A stretch of 64,000 bases of DNA from Paragemmobacter amnigenus. GTDB lineage: Bacteria > Pseudomonadota > Alphaproteobacteria > Rhodobacterales > Rhodobacteraceae. Below are positions 36,180 through 44,121 of the stretch, in pieces. A program made the translations under genes and the position numbers. The notes beneath the pieces are model-generated. The model was not told where the DNA came from. It was given only the letters and a program-made list of their open reading frames with translations, and did no database searches. The stretch covers positions 248,001-312,000 of the forward strand of contig NZ_JAAATX020000001.1 in the NCBI RefSeq assembly GCF_009908265.2, given 5' to 3'. Numbering within the stretch: the first letter of the stretch is position 1; each line of letters opens with the position of its first letter.

Positions 36180-37330
36180 CTTTTTTGTGGGTCTGTGTTG
36201 AAACTGCGGGCCGCCGTAACCACCGAGGTCACATAGGGCCGGAAGCCTGCGATGGTTTTGACGTCCGAAAACCCTGCCTGCACAAGCATTCGGGCAATTT
36301 CCGCGCCCGACCGCGTGCGCCCCGTCTGCATGGCAAGGGTGTAAACAGAAAAGTACACATCTGTTGCCGGATCGGGGCTGTCGCCCCCCGACATCGGTTC
36401 CGACACCACGATTCGCCCTCCGGCGGGCAGCGCGTCATGCACCGCGCGCAAAAGGGCTGCGACCGTCGCGTCGGAATGGTCGTAGAGAACCCGCACCAGC
36501 GAGACGGCATCCGCCCCCCGCGGCAACGGATCGTCGCGGAAGGAACCCGCCACGATCTCCACCCGCCCCGCCATGCCCGCGGCGGCAAAGCGCGCGGTGG
36601 CGGCAGGCACCACGGCGGGCAGGTCGAACAGCGTCATCCGCAACGCCGGATGCGCGGTCCCCGCAGCGGCCAGAAAGGCCCCCGTCCCGCCGCCCACATC
36701 CATCAGATGCCGCACGCCGCGCAGATCGACCATCCGCAGCGTATCCGCCGCGACCAGCCCCTGACTGTCCGCCATCAGCGCCGAATAGCGCGCCGCCAGC
36801 TCCGGGTCCGCCGCGCCGCCCGCGCCAAAGACATAAGGCCAGAACCCCGCCAGCTCCGGCTGCGTCTCGCCACGGAAGAAGGCCACGGGGTCCGCCAGAT
36901 CGCGGTAAAGCACCGGATGATGCCGCACCATCGCCTCCAGCCCCGGCACGGTCAGGAAGGCCGCCCCCCGCACCGTCAGCCGCCACATCCCGCGCCGGCA
37001 GGCCATCAGGCCCAACCCCGCCCCCGCCTTGCACAGGATCGCCATCCGCTCTGCCGGAACACCCGCAGGCCCCGCCAGCGCCGAAAGCGGCACAGGCCCC
37101 TCGGCCAGACGGTGCAGCACCCGCAACTCCACCAGCGCAAGCAAAGCCTGCGACTGCACGAATCCCTGCACGATGTCGAACAGCGCCGCCCCCTCGGACC
37201 GCGCGATGTGCCGCAACCCCGGCACGCGGGCGCAAAAGGCATGGAACCGCGGCGACAGGCCCAGCCGCACGGCCCAAGGCTGCCGCCCCCGCCGCGCGGG
37301 TGGCACCGCCCCCGCGGCGGCGTCGCTCAT
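36173..37330 (-). CDS. crtF: Demethylspheroidene (hydroxyneurosporene-type) O-methyltransferase
   Basis: This SAM-dependent enzyme methylates the tertiary hydroxyl made by CrtC in the spheroidene route. The 385-aa protein has the SAM motif HLMDVGGGTGAFLAAAG at about 213-229 and the plant-OMT-like C-terminal block VLYDHSDATVAALLRAVHDA then GRIVVSEPMSGGDSPDPATD. ATG overlaps the crtE stop (ATGA). The stop codon lies within a PpsR operator for bchC. Transcription from crtE runs through into bchCXYZ-puf (superoperon). Confidence 0.95.
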   Translation of the reverse strand: MSDAAAGAVPPARRGRQPWAVRLGLSPRFHAFCARVPGLRHIARSEGAALFDIVQGFVQSQALLALVELRVLHRLAEGPVPLSALAGPAGVPAERMAILCKAGAGLGLMACRRGMWRLTVRGAAFLTVPGLEAMVRHHPVLYRDLADPVAFFRGETQPELAGFWPYVFGAGGAADPELAARYSALMADSQGLVAADTLRMVDLRGVRHLMDVGGGTGAFLAAAGTAHPALRMTLFDLPAVVPAATARFAAAGMAGRVEIVAGSFRDDPLPRGADAVSLVRVLYDHSDATVAALLRAVHDALPAGGRIVVSEPMSGGDSPDPATDVYFSVYTLAMQTGRTRSGAEIARMLVQAGFSDVKTIAGFRPYVTSVVTAARSFNTDPQKSV

Positions 37331-38232
37331 CCCCGCACCGGTTGCAGATCGACCGGCGTCATCCGCTCGGCATAGGCGCGCACCATGGCGGCCAGCATCG
37401 CCTCTCCCGGGCAGGACGGGATCGACGCGATCGCCCCACCCAGAATGTCCTTCAGATGGGACACCGCCCCCTGAACCCCCAGTTCCCGCACCGCCGAAGG
37501 CCGCGCATGGGCCGCATCCTGCCCCGCAGGCTTGCCCATCTCGGCCTCGGTCAAAAGCGCGTCCTTCAGATCATCCGCGACCTGGAAGGCCTCGCCGATC
37601 CGCGCGCCCAGTTCCTCCCACGGCTCGGGCTCCTGCCCTGCCGCGATGGCACCCATCTGCGTGGCGGCAATGAACAGCGCGCCGGTCTTGGCGCGGTGAT
37701 AGGCGGCCAGATTGACCTCTGCCTCGCTCTCCCAGCCCTGCCCCGCGCAGATGCCACCCGGCATCCCCGTGCGCTGCGCCAGCACGCGGATCAGATCGAC
37801 CGCGCGCTTCGGACTGTCCCCCGCCGCCCGCGCCAGCACCTCGAAGGCCAGCACGATCAGCGAATCCCCCGCCAGCACCGCCAGCGGCTGCCCATAGGCG
37901 CGGTGCACCGTGGGCCTTCCGCGCCGCAGATCGGCATCGTCGAAACAGGGCAGGTCGTCATGTACGAGGCTCGCGCAATGGATCAGCTCCAGCGCCCCCG
38001 CCGCCGCATCGGTCAGAAGCGGCCGGTCGTCGCCACAGGCCCGCGCCACGGAGACAAGGATGGTGGGACGTATCCGCGCGCCGCCCGGAAAGACCGAATG
38101 GTCCAGCGCCGCACGCAGCTTGGGCGGGGCCTCGGCATTGCCGGGCATCCCCTGCCCCAAGGCCAGCGCGGCGGCCACCGCCGCCTCGATCCGCACGTCC
38201 ATCCCGCCGACCGGCTTGCCGATTTGGCCCAT
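37327..38232 (-). CDS. crtE: Geranylgeranyl diphosphate synthase
   Basis: This prenyltransferase makes C20 GGPP for carotenoids and the bacteriochlorophyll tail. The 301-aa protein has the first Asp-rich motif in LVHDDLPCFDDADLRRGRPT and the second in FQVADDLKDALL. The second motif reads DDLKD, conserving the DDxxD pattern. The start ATG 38232 follows a promoter region shared with crtD that carries two PpsR-type sites. Confidence 0.96.
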   Translation of the reverse strand: MGQIGKPVGGMDVRIEAAVAAALALGQGMPGNAEAPPKLRAALDHSVFPGGARIRPTILVSVARACGDDRPLLTDAAAGALELIHCASLVHDDLPCFDDADLRRGRPTVHRAYGQPLAVLAGDSLIVLAFEVLARAAGDSPKRAVDLIRVLAQRTGMPGGICAGQGWESEAEVNLAAYHRAKTGALFIAATQMGAIAAGQEPEPWEELGARIGEAFQVADDLKDALLTEAEMGKPAGQDAAHARPSAVRELGVQGAVSHLKDILGGAIASIPSCPGEAMLAAMVRAYAERMTPVDLQPVRG

Positions 38233-38286
38233 GACCGCCCCTTTCGTGCTGTCCCTGCCCCGCAGTCTGTCACCGCGGCTGCAAAG

Positions 38287-38304
38287 TGTAAACTAAATCT
38301 TACA
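38287..38304. promoter_or_regulatory. PpsR/CrtJ operator between crtE and crtD, site 1
   Basis: TGT-N12-ACA (TGTAAACTAAATCTTACA) in the 124-base divergent region, 54 bases from crtE. Confidence 0.88.
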
Positions 38305-38310
38305 CATTGT

Positions 38311-38328
38311 TGTAATTCAGGATGGACA
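38311..38328. promoter_or_regulatory. PpsR/CrtJ operator between crtE and crtD, site 2
   Basis: TGT-N12-ACA (TGTAATTCAGGATGGACA), less symmetrical than site 1, 6 bases from it and 28 bases before crtD. Confidence 0.7.
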
Positions 38329-38356
38329 ACTTCAAGGGCTTCCCTACACTTCCCGC

Positions 38357-39916
38357 ATGGAACAGGACCGCATCATCGTGATCGGGGCAGGCATGGGCGG
38401 CCTTGCCGCCGCCATCCGCCTTGCCGCGGCGGGGTTCACGGTGACCGTTCTGGAAAGCGCCTCCACCCCCGGCGGCAAGGCCCGCGCCATCCCCTCGGCC
38501 GCCGGTCCGGTGGATACCGGCCCCACCGTCCTGACGATGCGCGGCGTGTTCGACGCGCTGTTCGCGCTGAATGGCGAAAGACTGGATGACCATGTCTCCC
38601 TCATCGCCCAGCCCGTTCTGGCCCGCCACCGGTGGCCCGGCTCCGACGCGCTGGACCTGACCACCGACCGCGCCGCCAATGCCGAGGCGATCCGCGCCTT
38701 CGCCGGCCCGCGCGAGGCTGACGCCTTCCTGCGCTTCGACCGTCTGGCCGAGGATCTGTTTACCGCCTTCGACGCCCCCGTCATGCAGGCGGCCCGCCCC
38801 GACCTGCCCGCCATCGCCCGCGCCGTGCTGGCGCGCCCGCGCCTCTGGCCCGCGCTGATCCCCGGCGTGACGCTGGAACGCCTGCTGCGCCACCATTTCC
38901 GCGACCCGCGCCTGATCCAGCTTTTCGCCCGCTACGCCACCTATGTCGGCGCCCGCCCCGCCCGCGCCCCCGCCGTCCTGTCGCTCATCTGGCGGGCCGA
39001 GGCGCGGGGGGTCTGGGCGGTGCAGGGCGGCATGCACAGCCTCGCCGCCGCCCTTGCCGCGCTGGCCGGACGCATGGGCGTGACTTTCCGCTACGACACC
39101 CACGTCACCCGCATCCAGCGCCAGAACGGCCGCGTCACGGGCGTGCAGACCGCCGATGGCCGCACCCTGCCCTGCGCCGCCTGCGTCTTCAACGGCGACC
39201 CCGCCGCCCTGACCGAAGGCCGCCTTGGCAGCGCCGCCGCCGCCGCGATCCCGCGCAGCGCCACCCATCCGCGCAGCCTCTCGGCCCTCGTCTGGGCCTT
39301 CGCCTCGCAGGCCACGGGGCCGGTCGCGCCCGACCTTCTGCACCACAACCTCTTCTTCACCGAAGACCCCGCCCGCGAATTCGGCCCCATAAGCGCAGGG
39401 AACCGCCCCGAGGCGCCCACGCTTTACCTCTGCGCCGAGGACCGCGCGCTTGGTCCCGCCACGGGACCGGAACGCTTCGAGATCATCCTGAACGCCCCCG
39501 CGGGCCTGCCCGCCCTGCGACCCGAGGATTTCCGCCAATGCCGACAGACGACCTTCGACCGCCTTTCCCGCATGGGCCTGACCCTGACACCGCCGGGACC
39601 GGAGGGGCTGACCACGCCCGCGACGCTCGACCGGCTGTTTCCGGCCTCGCAGGGGGCGATCTACGGACGCTCGCCCGAAGGGACGATGGCCACCTTCCGC
39701 CGCCCCGTGGCGCGGACCGCCCTGCCGGGGCTCTATCTGGCGGGGGGCGGCGCGCATCCGGGGGCGGGGGTGCCGATGGCAGCCCTCTCCGCCCTGCACG
39801 CGGCCGGGGCGATCATGCAGGACCGGATTTCCGCGTCGAGGTCGGCCCCGACGGCTATGCCTGGTGGTATCTCGACGGCATCTCGGATGACGGGCGGCGC
39901 GCGGTCTCGGTCATAG
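38357..39916 (+). CDS. crtD: Methoxyneurosporene/hydroxyneurosporene desaturase
   Basis: This FAD-dependent desaturase adds the C3-C4 double bond in spheroidene synthesis. The N-terminal dinucleotide motif IIVIGAGMGGLAAAIRLAAA is at about 6-25, and the C-terminal family motif reads GLYLAGGGAHPGAGVPMAAL (about 460-480). The frame runs to 519 aa, roughly 25 more than the usual CrtD. The last ~30 residues (ISASRSAPTAMPGG...) look like crtC read in the wrong frame. The family end should be near residue 488. See the crtC entry for the frame problem. Confidence 0.93.
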   Translation: MEQDRIIVIGAGMGGLAAAIRLAAAGFTVTVLESASTPGGKARAIPSAAGPVDTGPTVLTMRGVFDALFALNGERLDDHVSLIAQPVLARHRWPGSDALDLTTDRAANAEAIRAFAGPREADAFLRFDRLAEDLFTAFDAPVMQAARPDLPAIARAVLARPRLWPALIPGVTLERLLRHHFRDPRLIQLFARYATYVGARPARAPAVLSLIWRAEARGVWAVQGGMHSLAAALAALAGRMGVTFRYDTHVTRIQRQNGRVTGVQTADGRTLPCAACVFNGDPAALTEGRLGSAAAAAIPRSATHPRSLSALVWAFASQATGPVAPDLLHHNLFFTEDPAREFGPISAGNRPEAPTLYLCAEDRALGPATGPERFEIILNAPAGLPALRPEDFRQCRQTTFDRLSRMGLTLTPPGPEGLTTPATLDRLFPASQGAIYGRSPEGTMATFRRPVARTALPGLYLAGGGAHPGAGVPMAALSALHAAGAIMQDRISASRSAPTAMPGGISTASRMTGGARSRS

Positions 39917-40740
39917 GCTTCATCGGCTCGGTCTTCTCGCCGTGGTATGCGTGGTCAGGCCGCCGCAACCCGCAGAACCACGTCTGCCTGAACGTCGCCA
40001 CCTATGGCCCGGGCGGGCGCTTCACCATGACCGACCGCGGCACCGCCGCCCTGCGGCAGGAACGCGACACGCTGACCATCGGCCCCTCGCGCATGCATTG
40101 GACAGGGCGCGATCTGGTCATCGACATCGACGAGGTCTCCTCCCCCCCCATCATCTCCCGCGTGCGCGGGCAGATCATCCTCACCCCTGCCGCCGTCACG
40201 GGCGTGGAACTCGCGCTCCACCCCCGCCACCAGTGGCGCCCCTTCGCCCCCATCGCCCGCATCAGCGTGAACCTGACCCAAGGCCATGTCTGGGAAGGCC
40301 ACGGCTATTTCGACGCCAATTTCGGCTCCACCGCGCTGGAACGGGATTTCGATTTCTGGACATGGGGCCGCTTTCCCATGAAGGACCGCGCGCTCTGCCT
40401 TTACGACGCGACATGGTCCGACGGCACCCAGCAGGATTTCGCGCTGGAAGTCACCCCGTCAGGCGAGGCGCGCGAGATCACCGCGCCGCCCCGCACCGCC
40501 TTTGCCCGCACCGGCTGGCGCATCCGCCGCGAAACCCGCGCCGATCCGGGCACCCTGCCGCGGCAGGTGCTGCCCATGCTCGACGCCCCCTTCTATTCCC
40601 GCAGCGCGGTCGAGACGCGGATCGACGGCGAAGCGACCGTCGGCGTGCACGAGGCGCTCGACCTCACCCGCTTCCGCCAGCCGTGGCTGAAACCCATGCT
40701 CGCCGTCCGCGTGCCAAGGCGCGGCGGCTGGTCCTTCTAG
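39820..40740 (+). CDS. crtC: Acyclic carotenoid 1,2-hydratase, start unresolved
   Basis: This adds water to the C1-C2 double bond of neurosporene/lycopene. The CrtC-type region begins near DFRVEVGPDGYAWWYLDGIS and FIGSVFSPWYAWSG, and continues RNPQNHVCLNVATYGPGGRF, GQIILTP and HVWEGHGYFDANFGSTALE. It ends at TAG 40738-40740. The frame is open upstream to ATG 39538, which is deep in crtD and encodes nonsense. Between there and residue FTMTDRG no ATG, GTG or TTG exists in frame. The start given here is the first codon after the junction with crtD. A -1 shift near 39815-39820 would join crtD and crtC. Confidence 0.85.
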   Translation, partial: GPDFRVEVGPDGYAWWYLDGISDDGRRAVSVIGFIGSVFSPWYAWSGRRNPQNHVCLNVATYGPGGRFTMTDRGTAALRQERDTLTIGPSRMHWTGRDLVIDIDEVSSPPIISRVRGQIILTPAAVTGVELALHPRHQWRPFAPIARISVNLTQGHVWEGHGYFDANFGSTALERDFDFWTWGRFPMKDRALCLYDATWSDGTQQDFALEVTPSGEAREITAPPRTAFARTGWRIRRETRADPGTLPRQVLPMLDAPFYSRSAVETRIDGEATVGVHEALDLTRFRQPWLKPMLAVRVPRRGGWSF

Positions 40741-40850
40741 ACCGCGCCGTTGCGCAGAACGGCCCGCCACCGCCCGCCGCGTGCTGACAGCTTGCGGTAC
40801 AGCCTGCGGCACAGGTTACGGTACAGCCGGTTGCGCCCAACCCCCTGAAA

Positions 40851-41309
40851 TCACGCCACGACGTTGCGGTACCACACCGACCGGTTCAGCATCCCCGCCA
40901 CCGTCACCCATGCCAGATAGGGCACGAACAGCGCCCCCGCGATCCGGTCAACCTGCCAGAAGGCCACCATGGTCGCCGCCACCGCCAGCCACAAAAGGCC
41001 GATCACCACCAGCCCCGCCCCGATCCGGCGCAGCCCGAAAAAGACGGGCGTCCACAAGGTGTTAAGCGCGATCTGCACCGACCACAGCGCCAGCGCCTGC
41101 CCCGTGTCGGGCAGCATCGCCACCCGTGCCGCCGCGGCAGACATGCTCAGGTAAAGCACGGTCCAGGCCACCGGAAACAGCCAGTCCGGCGGGGTCCAGC
41201 GCGGTTTCGACAGGCCGCGATACCACTCGCCCGGCTGGAACATCGCCCCCGTCGCCGCCGCCGCCCCGCAGGCGGCCAGATAGGTCAGAAACAGCGCAAA
41301 ATATTCCAT
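40851..41309 (-). CDS. tspO: TspO, outer-membrane tryptophan-rich sensory protein
   Basis: This five-helix membrane protein binds porphyrins and in R. sphaeroides tunes photosynthesis gene expression in response to oxygen. The 152-aa product aligns with R. sphaeroides TspO: FALFLTYLAACGAAAATGAM, WYRGLSKPRWTPPDWLFPVA, QIALNTLWTPVFFGLRRIGA and ALFVPYLAWVTVAGMLN. ATG 41309 with GGAG upstream fits better than the TTG at 41330. It follows crtB by 102 bases, probably in the crtIB-tspO unit. The 110 bases beyond it, up to crtC, hold two imperfect copies of GCGGTACAGCC. Confidence 0.94.
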   Translation of the reverse strand: MEYFALFLTYLAACGAAAATGAMFQPGEWYRGLSKPRWTPPDWLFPVAWTVLYLSMSAAAARVAMLPDTGQALALWSVQIALNTLWTPVFFGLRRIGAGLVVIGLLWLAVAATMVAFWQVDRIAGALFVPYLAWVTVAGMLNRSVWYRNVVA

Positions 41310-41411
41310 CGCATCGCTCCGCTTGGCCAAGCGAACGATCTATAGCACCCGATGGTTCCGTCCAAGGGAAATCGCTGAAAAACGAAAGGCTTGCCAGTAT
41401 CGGCCCACAGA

Positions 41412-42416
41412 TCAGGCCACACCCCTGTCGCGCGCCTCGAGCTGGGCCAACACCGCCAGCAGCGCATCCGACCGCCCCTTGCGCCCCTCGCGCTGCGCCG
41501 CCGCGCGCACAAGGAAATCCACCTCGGCCACGGGTGCCGCATGCAGGACGGCAGGCACCGGCCGCACGGTGGACGCCACCGCCCGCCCCGTCGCCGCCGT
41601 CAGGCAGGCCAGCTTCACCCCCCGCGCCGTCCGCGCCCGCGCCGTGACCGAATCCCCCCGCGCACGGCGCACGCAACCGCCGATCGCGTCATAGATCAGC
41701 CGCGCCGCATAGATGCCCGGACGGCTGGACAGCGGCAGCGACGGCACCCCCGCCTCGGACCGCCGGTACAGCCCGTCCGCCACATCCAAAAGCCGCAGCG
41801 TCACCCGCGCCACCGCCGGATAGGCCTTTGGCCGCGCCAGAAATCCATCCGGATCAATGCCTTCCTCGCGCAGCCAGTCCATCGGCAGATAGAGCCGCCC
41901 CGCCCGCGCATCCTCGCCCACATCGCGCGCGATATTGGTCAACTGCATCGCCAGCCCCAGATCGCAGGCCCGCGCCAGCGCATCCGGATCGCGCACCCGC
42001 ATCAGCACGCACATCATCGCGCCCACCGCCGCCGCCACCCGCGCCGAATAGTCCAGCACCCCCGACAGCGTGTCATAGCGCCGCCCGACGGCATCCCAGG
42101 CGAATCCCTCCAACAGCGCCTCGGGCAGGGCGCGCGGCATGTCGAACCCTTCCACCACCGCCGCAAAGGCGCGGTCGGCGGGCGCATCCGCAGGCCTGCC
42201 GCGATAGACCAGATCCAGCCGGTCGCGCAGCGCCAGAACGGCGGCCCCCTTGTCCGCCCCCTCGTCCACCGCATCATCCGACATCCGGCAAAAGGCATAA
42301 AGCGCCAGCGCCGGATCGCGCACGGACCCCGGCAACAGACGCGACGCCGCGTGAAAGGACAGCGACCCCGTGCGGATCGCCTCGCGGCAATGCTCCATGT
42401 CGCGCGGGTCGATCAT
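41412..42416 (-). CDS. crtB: Phytoene synthase
   Basis: This joins two GGPP molecules to give phytoene. The 334-aa enzyme has the first Asp motif in FCRMSDDAVDEGADKGAAVL and the second in QLTNIARDVGEDARAGRLYL. The ATG overlaps the crtI stop (ATGA); longer forms read into crtI. It is the second gene of crtIB(tspO). Confidence 0.96.
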   Translation of the reverse strand: MIDPRDMEHCREAIRTGSLSFHAASRLLPGSVRDPALALYAFCRMSDDAVDEGADKGAAVLALRDRLDLVYRGRPADAPADRAFAAVVEGFDMPRALPEALLEGFAWDAVGRRYDTLSGVLDYSARVAAAVGAMMCVLMRVRDPDALARACDLGLAMQLTNIARDVGEDARAGRLYLPMDWLREEGIDPDGFLARPKAYPAVARVTLRLLDVADGLYRRSEAGVPSLPLSSRPGIYAARLIYDAIGGCVRRARGDSVTARARTARGVKLACLTAATGRAVASTVRPVPAVLHAAPVAEVDFLVRAAAQREGRKGRSDALLAVLAQLEARDRGVA

Positions 42417-43987
42417 TCCGCCGCCATCCTCAGTTCCGCCTTTTCCTTCAACATCCTGGGCGCATCGGGGACAAGCATCCCCAGAACTTCTGCCGTGCCC
42501 ACCACCCCCGGCAAACCGGCCCCGGGATGCGTCCCCGCCCCGGCAAGGAACAGACCCGGCACCTCTTCCGACACGTTGTGCGGCCGGAACCACGCCGATT
42601 GCAGGATGCGCGGCTCGATCGAAAATCCCGCACCGAACGGTGACAGGTAACGGTCGCGAAAGGTTTCGGGGGTAAAGACGGTCTCCTCGGTGATGCGCTC
42701 GCGGAATCCGGGGATCAGCCGCTCGTCCAGCATCTTCGCCATCTTGGCGCGATAGCGCGGCTCTTCCTCGGCCCAGTCGACCCCGTTGTCAAAGCCCAGA
42801 TGCGGCACGGGCGACAGCGCATAGAAGGTGTCGTCGCCCGCGGGCGCGCAGGACGGATCGGTCACGCTGGGCCGGTGGACATAAAGGCTCATGTCATCCG
42901 CGAGTTTTCCGCGGATGAAGATGTCCTTGATATGCTCGCGATAGCGCGGGCCCACGACGATGGAGTGATGGCCCACATCGCGCCACATGTCGCGCGTGCC
43001 CTTCGTGCCGAAATACCAGACATAGAGCCCCATGGACCACCGCGCACGATCCAGCCGCCGGTCGGTCCAGCGCTTCCTCGGCAGGTTCCGCAGCAGCCGC
43101 TTGTAGGTATGCCCCGCATCGGCATTGCTGACCACCAGCCCCGCCCGCATTACCTCTCCGCCCGTCAGGCGGACACCGCTCGCGCGGCCATTTTCCACAA
43201 TGATTTCATCGACTTCCGTGTTGTGGACGACCTCGCCCCCCTGCGCCGCGACAACCCGCGCCATGGCCTCGGCAATCGCCTGCACGCCGCCCATGGCGTA
43301 ATGGACGCCAAAGGCCTTCTCCAGATGGGACACAAGGATGTACATCGACGTCACGTTGAACGGATCGCCCCCGATGAACAGCGGATGGAAGGACAGCGCA
43401 AAGCGCAGCCGTTCGTCCCGGACCCGCCGCGCGGCATGGGCATAGACCGACCGGTCCGCCCGCATCATCCCGAAGGTCGGCAGCACCTTGATCAGGTCCA
43501 TAAGCTTGTGCATCGGCCGCCGGCCCAGATCCTCGTATCCGAACCAGTAGCGCGCCTCGCTGTCCTTCAGGAACCGCTCGTAACCCTTTGCGTCGGCTGG
43601 GGAAAGCCGCGCCACCTCGGCCTTCATCGCGGCCTCGTCCTGCCGCGCGGTGAAGGTCGATCCGTCATCGAAGCGGATCTCGTAGAACGGCTCCATCGGC
43701 ACCAGCCGCACATCGCGGTCGAAGTCCCGCCCGCAGGCCGCCCACAGGTCGCGCAAGCCCTGCGGCACCGTCACGATGGTCGGGCCAAGGTCAAAGCGGT
43801 GCCCGCCCTGCGTGATCGACGATCCCCGCCCGCCCACGCGGTCAAGCCGGTCGATCACCGTGACGCGCCACCCCTTGGCCCCCAGCCGCATGGCACTGGC
43901 AAGCCCGCCCAGCCCCGCGCCGATGACGATCGCATGATCTGCCTCTGGCAGGGCGGTAGCGGGGCGATGGCGCATGATCTTTTCCAT
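42413..43987 (-). CDS. crtI: Phytoene desaturase (neurosporene-forming type)
   Basis: This FAD enzyme desaturates phytoene stepwise, mainly to neurosporene in Rhodobacter. The dinucleotide motif AIVIGAGLGGLASAMRLGAK is at about 19-38, and the C-terminal FAD motif reads GLFLAGAGTHPGAGLPGVVG. The sequence is very close to R. sphaeroides CrtI throughout (for example HKLMDLIKVLPTFGMMRADR). ATG 43987 (524 aa) and ATG 43975 (520 aa) are both possible. A PpsR site lies 17 bases upstream. Confidence 0.97.
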   Translation of the reverse strand: MEKIMRHRPATALPEADHAIVIGAGLGGLASAMRLGAKGWRVTVIDRLDRVGGRGSSITQGGHRFDLGPTIVTVPQGLRDLWAACGRDFDRDVRLVPMEPFYEIRFDDGSTFTARQDEAAMKAEVARLSPADAKGYERFLKDSEARYWFGYEDLGRRPMHKLMDLIKVLPTFGMMRADRSVYAHAARRVRDERLRFALSFHPLFIGGDPFNVTSMYILVSHLEKAFGVHYAMGGVQAIAEAMARVVAAQGGEVVHNTEVDEIIVENGRASGVRLTGGEVMRAGLVVSNADAGHTYKRLLRNLPRKRWTDRRLDRARWSMGLYVWYFGTKGTRDMWRDVGHHSIVVGPRYREHIKDIFIRGKLADDMSLYVHRPSVTDPSCAPAGDDTFYALSPVPHLGFDNGVDWAEEEPRYRAKMAKMLDERLIPGFRERITEETVFTPETFRDRYLSPFGAGFSIEPRILQSAWFRPHNVSEEVPGLFLAGAGTHPGAGLPGVVGTAEVLGMLVPDAPRMLKEKAELRMAAE

Positions 43988-44003
43988 GGTGCTGATGATA
44001 GAG

Positions 44004-44021
44004 TGTCTAGTTTGATTTACA
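44004..44021. promoter_or_regulatory. PpsR/CrtJ operator before crtI
   Basis: TGT-N12-ACA (TGTCTAGTTTGATTTACA), 17 bases upstream of the crtI ATG in the crtI-crtA divergent region. Confidence 0.88.
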
Positions 44022-44079
44022 ATAACACAGAACAGAACGCCGCACCGTCGCGTTTTCCCTTCCCCTTGGCCGCACAAAC

Positions 44080-44097
44080 TGTCAGACTAAGTTTACA
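44080..44097. promoter_or_regulatory. PpsR/CrtJ operator before crtA
   Basis: TGT-N12-ACA (TGTCAGACTAAGTTTACA), 12 bases before the crtA ribosome-binding site and 58 bases from the crtI site, an arrangement that could allow looping. Confidence 0.88.
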
Positions 44098-44121
44098 CCC
44101 AACCAGCCGGAGGGTCGCGCC

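Noticed and set aside
36364-38589. A 741-codon plus-strand frame opposite crtF and crtE
   Set aside because: Pro/Arg/Ala-rich shadow of two well-identified carotenoid genes; it also runs through the crtE-crtD promoter region.
40741-40850. Imperfect direct copies of GCGGTACAGCC between crtC and tspO
   Set aside because: Only two or three short degenerate copies; no stable structure or motif that I could link to a function.
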